From: a virus
DNA: 64,000 nucleotides
Reading direction: 5' to 3' (one strand)
IMG/VR virus record: IMGVR_UViG_3300030060_004544
Coordinates: 1-64,000 of that record
The notes below the pieces were generated by a model. That model ran no database searches, had not been told where the DNA came from, and saw only the letters and a program-made list of their open reading frames with translations. Of this stretch, positions 60,927 to 64,000 are shown one piece after another. The translations under genes were made by a program, and so were the position numbers. Numbering within the stretch: position 1 is the stretch's first letter; each line of letters starts with the position of its first letter.

Positions 60927-61033
60927 GGTAAATTATACTTTAAATATTGTTCTTTTAAATGTTTATACTTTAAATAACCTCTTTGTGTTATTGTCCACTT
61001 AATAAAAGTATCAATTTTTCTTAACGCATACAT
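60914..61033 (-). CDS. Tiny hypothetical protein, 39 aa
   Basis: MYALRKIDTFIKWTITQRGYLKYKHL: Lys/Tyr-rich helix. It starts 8 bases after the nuclease gene stop and overlaps the 45-aa gene. Accepted on compact arrangement only. Confidence 0.5.
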   Translation of the reverse strand: MYALRKIDTFIKWTITQRGYLKYKHLKEQYLKYNLPWHD

Positions 61034-61041
61034 GCGTCTTG

Positions 61042-61503
61042 CTATCTCCTTGCTCCTTTGTTTTTCAAAATTAGCCTTACTGTTTCGTCGCATTCTTTTT
61101 GATTTTGTGGTTTATACAATATAACATTAGGTAAATGTTCTTTAACATACTTCTTAAACATTTTCCAACGTAAAGGAAAACTTTCGTTTGCTCTACCTTT
61201 ACACTCAATAATAAAGCCTTGACCCATAAAGTCTGGTGTATAAGATATGTTTAATATTTTCTTATGCCCACGATCTTTATAATCACCTTTACCATTAGCA
61301 CATCTCTCATAAGCTGATGTATCAAACTGGTATGAAGGAAATATTTCATAAGTATGTCCTTCATATACAGCTTGTATTTTTGCTTTTTTAAGAGCTAAGT
61401 GCATATACTTTTCTAGTCCTGACGCAAAGGTTATCCCGTCACAAGTAACTTTTTTACTTGTAACAGGTCCTTTTTTTCTTTTATAATTCCTCTTCCTCAT
61501 CAT
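61042..61503 (-). CDS. PD-(D/E)XK nuclease of the DUF1064 type, ~153 aa
   Basis: Contains VTCDGITFASGLEKYMHLALK, then YTPDFMGQGFIIECKG with the catalytic Asp and E-x-K, as in DUF1064/VRR-like phage nucleases thought to act on Holliday junctions or recombination intermediates. Candidate starts at 61512, 61503 and 61500; I prefer 61503. It overlaps the previous gene slightly. Confidence 0.7.
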   Translation of the reverse strand: MMRKRNYKRKKGPVTSKKVTCDGITFASGLEKYMHLALKKAKIQAVYEGHTYEIFPSYQFDTSAYERCANGKGDYKDRGHKKILNISYTPDFMGQGFIIECKGRANESFPLRWKMFKKYVKEHLPNVILYKPQNQKECDETVRLILKNKGARR

Positions 61504-61750
61504 GTATAACAAATTGTTTTAATGCAGCTTCTTCAATCTCTTCTGTCAAACATCTTTTTGCTGCTTCAATATACAACAACGCATCCATGATCTCTTCTTG
61601 TACATCAGTTAAAAACATGTGTAAGTCTTTCTTACCTGTGTCTATTTCGTTTTCCATTGTTTGACCGTATTTCTTTTGGCCAACAATGCTACGTTTGTCC
61701 ATCTTCCTTAGTACTGCTTGTACTATCTTATCTTTAGTCTTAATCTTCAT
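61481..61750 (-). CDS. MazG/dNTP-pyrophosphohydrolase-like protein, 89 aa
   Basis: Start at ATG 61750 (MKIKTKDK). The segment RSIVGQKKYGQTMENEID, then FLTDVQEEIMDALLYIEAAK fits all-alpha NTP pyrophosphohydrolases (E..E...D pattern). Probably trims non-standard or host dNTPs. It overlaps the GIY-YIG/MazG gene by 11 bases. Confidence 0.6.
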   Translation of the reverse strand: MKIKTKDKIVQAVLRKMDKRSIVGQKKYGQTMENEIDTGKKDLHMFLTDVQEEIMDALLYIEAAKRCLTEEIEEAALKQFVIHDEEEEL

Positions 61751-62531
61751 TTTTAACAAACGTTCCATTAACCATTTTACCTGTACGTTTTGATATTACG
61801 TTGTATGCGTCAGCTATACAAGTTTCAATATGTACATTATTTAAATGTGCTAAGTTAGTTAATACTACAACCATATCACCAATAGCATCAATAACTTCTG
61901 CTTGGTCTTTTTCTAAGGTAGCTTTAGCTAACTCTCCCATTTCTTCTTGGAGTTTAATTAATTGAGTTTTAGTATCACCTTTGTCATATATACCTCTTTC
62001 ATCAGCCCATTGCCTGATAAGCTCAAACATTTTTAAAGGTTTTTTAGAACATTTTACTGGAGTTGGTTTTGCAAAAACATCATTGTTATCGTAAAACCTA
62101 GCAAATGCTTTATTATATACATAGCTTCTATTATTATTAAACATAGAAACTTTTACGTTTTTCATTATCCAGTCTATTGTTTTAGGTGTTATATCTAACT
62201 GACCGTGATCAGTATTCCAAGACATACCTATGTTATCAAACAATTGACCTTTTAATTTATCCACTGGACATGGAAACGTTGTGGTCTGTTCAGTTATATT
62301 TATATTCATATTCGATTTAGATTTAAGTTTTTTATATGGCACCATATCTACACGGTAACCATATTCTCTTTGTAATTTTCTCTCTTTTGTAGATATATAA
62401 TCTACATCAGTAGAGCTTTCTAGTACTTCATATTCATCAGGACTATAACCTTGTTGAACTGTGACCCGGTTATTAAGATCACAGGTAACACCGATTTTTT
62501 TACCTGGAATATGATAAATATAATACGTCAT
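61740..62531 (-). CDS. GIY-YIG nuclease-like domain fused to MazG, 263 aa
   Basis: N-terminal part (1-75) has YYIYHI, KIGVT and NNRV, then STKERKLQREYGY, which fits a small GIY-YIG nuclease (Tyr, Arg, Glu). The C-terminal ~100 residues form a MazG-like NTP pyrophosphohydrolase: LQEEMGELAKATLEKDQAEVIDAIGDMVVVL (E-x-x-E...D). The middle includes a Cys-poor linker. A fused nuclease plus nucleotide-cleanser is uncommon. Confidence 0.6.
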   Translation of the reverse strand: MTYYIYHIPGKKIGVTCDLNNRVTVQQGYSPDEYEVLESSTDVDYISTKERKLQREYGYRVDMVPYKKLKSKSNMNINITEQTTTFPCPVDKLKGQLFDNIGMSWNTDHGQLDITPKTIDWIMKNVKVSMFNNNRSYVYNKAFARFYDNNDVFAKPTPVKCSKKPLKMFELIRQWADERGIYDKGDTKTQLIKLQEEMGELAKATLEKDQAEVIDAIGDMVVVLTNLAHLNNVHIETCIADAYNVISKRTGKMVNGTFVKNED

Positions 62532-63169
62532 AATTTGTCGTTATATATATGCATGTTATGTGCGTGGTGGTAATACCACCCGATGTCCATAGACAATCTC
62601 TCTGCAACATATTTTTGTAACATACTAAAACAGTATTGATCGTTACAAAAACCGTACCAGAGGTCATTAGAACGCATATAAACAGACATATTCAGTTTAT
62701 CATTAAGTATTGTAAATTGAACAGCATACGTACAAGGGGTATCTTTCTTGTAGTTGTTATGCTCTTTACAATCGTATATGCTAATTGCAGCGTGTCTAGT
62801 TTCTTTATGTTTTCTTAGCTTTTTAATAACATATTCTAATTGGTTATTACGTTGCCATTGCCAACCATAATTACTATTAACTAAACCTTTGCGATTAGAC
62901 ATCTTTACCCATATTGGTGGTATCTTACCATATATAGTACCTAACTTTGCGATACTATTATCTCCTGATAAATACCATTGCCATTCAGCTTCAGCATAAT
63001 CAGCTTTCCAATTACGATCTGGATTTGTAATATGATTATCCATAGGATTTTCAATTCTAAAACCACAGTTAAATATAGCTTTAGTGTTATCAAAATCAAC
63101 ACCTGTTTCTATTATGTGATCCCATAAGTAATTGTACGCATGATTAGCGTTAAAAAAATTATTTTGCAT
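62528..63169 (-). CDS. Thymidylate-synthase-family enzyme, dCMP hydroxymethylase-like, 213 aa
   Basis: Catalytic Cys in DTPCTYAVQF, Arg/Asp of YMRSNDLWYG and HNMHIYND near the C-terminus are those of thymidylate synthase. The position of the strictly conserved Asn (PFN in TS) reads CND, so it is Asp. In T4 gp42 the corresponding Asp selects dCMP. I therefore lean towards dCMP hydroxymethylase/methylase activity. 213 residues, shorter than typical TS (~260). It overlaps the fusion gene. Confidence 0.7.
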   Translation of the reverse strand: MQNNFFNANHAYNYLWDHIIETGVDFDNTKAIFNCGFRIENPMDNHITNPDRNWKADYAEAEWQWYLSGDNSIAKLGTIYGKIPPIWVKMSNRKGLVNSNYGWQWQRNNQLEYVIKKLRKHKETRHAAISIYDCKEHNNYKKDTPCTYAVQFTILNDKLNMSVYMRSNDLWYGFCNDQYCFSMLQKYVAERLSMDIGWYYHHAHNMHIYNDKL

Positions 63170-63401
63170 ATTTCTTATAATAATATAATTGATATTCGCT
63201 TACCTTTTCCCATATTCTAGTTGGTCCATAAACATGAGGTGTTGTGCCTAATTTCTTACGATTAGGATATTTACCTTTTTCTATATCTATATACCAAATA
63301 GGCTCTCCCCATTTAGCTTGTCTAGGTGTTATACATATATCGTTTTCGTAACACCAAAGCAAAGCTTTTTCTTCTTCATCAGTTCGGACATACTCGCCCA
63401 T
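63159..63401 (-). CDS. Hypothetical protein, 80 aa
   Basis: Start chosen at ATG 63401 (MGEYVRTDEEEKALLWCYEND), 10 bases after the helicase stop; an ATG at 63437 would overlap the helicase gene. Acidic N-terminus and a Tyr-rich C-terminus. Not recognised. Confidence 0.6.
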   Translation of the reverse strand: MGEYVRTDEEEKALLWCYENDICITPRQAKWGEPIWYIDIEKGKYPNRKKLGTTPHVYGPTRIWEKVSEYQLYYYKKYAK

Positions 63402-63411
63402 ACTGTATTTT

Positions 63412-64000
63412 TTATTCCCACGGAAGGCTGCTGTCATCTTTGTTTTCGTCTAACACATTAACCTGTGGTACAAATGAACCTGATCTTGGTTCCCAAGTAA
63501 AAAACGATTCAGCACCGTTTTCACCAAGGTTTTGAAACTTAACTTTTAATACTTTAACTTTAGTATTTTTAGCTTCATAATCTCTATGTACCAACAAACC
63601 ATGATAACTTGCATCATACCATTCGCCACCACCTTTTATATTATACATAGTTGGTTCTTGTATTTTACCATTTTGATCTCTCATCATCTTTGTTGGATGT
63701 GCTACTATAAACGTTAAAACGTCATACTTTTTACAGAACTGCTCTATCTTTGATAAGTAGTCCATAGTATATCTATTAACATCATCTGACACGGCATTTG
63801 CATCTCTTATTTTATTATAAGGATCTATTACAAGGCATTTAATACCTTTACGTTTAACTAGCTCAGCGCCTTTACGTAATACAGACTCTAAACTATATTT
63901 ATCCATATCGATAAAATAATAATTATCATTAACGTGATCAGATACTTCTTTCCATCTACCACTTCCAATATCGCTAGGATTAGGCATGTCACCCCATGTT
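63412..64000 (-). CDS. Replicative helicase (DnaB/gp4-type), C-terminal part; runs off window
   Basis: The frame is open at 64000, so only the C-terminal ~196 residues are present. Motifs: CLVIDPYN (Walker B/H2 region), LTFIVAHPTKM (H3-like with His sensor) and LLVHRDYE, all of the RecA-like ring helicase family. It would unwind DNA at the fork; a primase domain may lie outside the window. Stop GAATAA leads into the next gene. Confidence 0.75.
   Translation of the reverse strand, partial: TWGDMPNPSDIGSGRWKEVSDHVNDNYYFIDMDKYSLESVLRKGAELVKRKGIKCLVIDPYNKIRDANAVSDDVNRYTMDYLSKIEQFCKKYDVLTFIVAHPTKMMRDQNGKIQEPTMYNIKGGGEWYDASYHGLLVHRDYEAKNTKVKVLKVKFQNLGENGAESFFTWEPRSGSFVPQVNVLDENKDDSSLPWE

Overview
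This window looks like part of the genome of a tailed DNA phage (short-tailed, podovirus-like) of the broad crAss-like type, infecting a marine or aquatic Bacteroidetes, most likely a flavobacterium. The phage call rests on a contiguous block of large terminase, portal, scaffold-like protein, major capsid protein, ring/connector proteins, a long muzzle/stabilization-like protein and giant internal virion proteins, together with a lysis cassette. The host guess rests on low GC, A-rich translation leaders (AAAATTAAA-type) in place of strong Shine-Dalgarno sites, signal peptides ending in -AQ, and a phage-encoded outer-membrane-barrel-like protein. The crAss-like affiliation is my reading of family resemblance and was not tested by a search.

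Layout. (1) 1-5.4 kb, minus strand: a dense, overlapping series of small early-type genes ending in an ATP-dependent DNA ligase that runs off the left edge. It also holds a tRNA-Met, a tRNA-like RNA with two neighbouring stem-loops, and six or seven copies of one promoter-like element with nearly fixed geometry. (2) 5.4-5.7 kb: a divergent control region with a GGGGGCCCCC palindrome. (3) 5.7-13.6 kb, plus strand: groEL and groES, small virion or regulatory proteins, a 3TM holin-like protein and tail-fibre-like proteins. (4) 13.6-20.9 kb: two very large Thr/Asn/Ser repeat proteins flanking a GAMT-like methyltransferase with a Hint-like tail, followed by a KpsC-like glycosyltransferase. (5) 20.9-48.2 kb: head and connector module ending in a 2298-residue polyvalent protein with zincin and HAD motifs. 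(6) 48.2-53.1 kb: outer-membrane-like protein, thioredoxin-like protein, M15 endolysin, lipoprotein, and a string of tiny basic Cys-containing proteins. (7) 53.1-64 kb, minus strand: a sugar cassette (GT29-like, GT8-like, KdsA, methyltransferase, KdsB, cupin, JmjC-like oxygenase), class I ribonucleotide reductase, a PD-(D/E)XK nuclease, a GIY-YIG/MazG fusion, a thymidylate-synthase-family enzyme with an Asn-to-Asp change, and a replicative helicase that runs off the right edge.

How it fits together: plus-strand transcription from about 5.7 kb makes virion and lysis proteins and meets minus-strand transcription tail-to-tail at 53.14 kb. If the genome is circular or circularly permuted, the two minus-strand blocks at the window ends would form one early/middle arm for takeover, nucleotide supply and replication. 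The most unusual proposal is a phage-borne glycan system. KdsA and KdsB would make CMP-Kdo, and GT29-like, GT8-like and KpsC-like transferases could attach sugars either to the Thr/Asn-rich repeat proteins or to host surface polysaccharide. The nucleotide genes also hint at modified cytosine or dCMP-directed metabolism.
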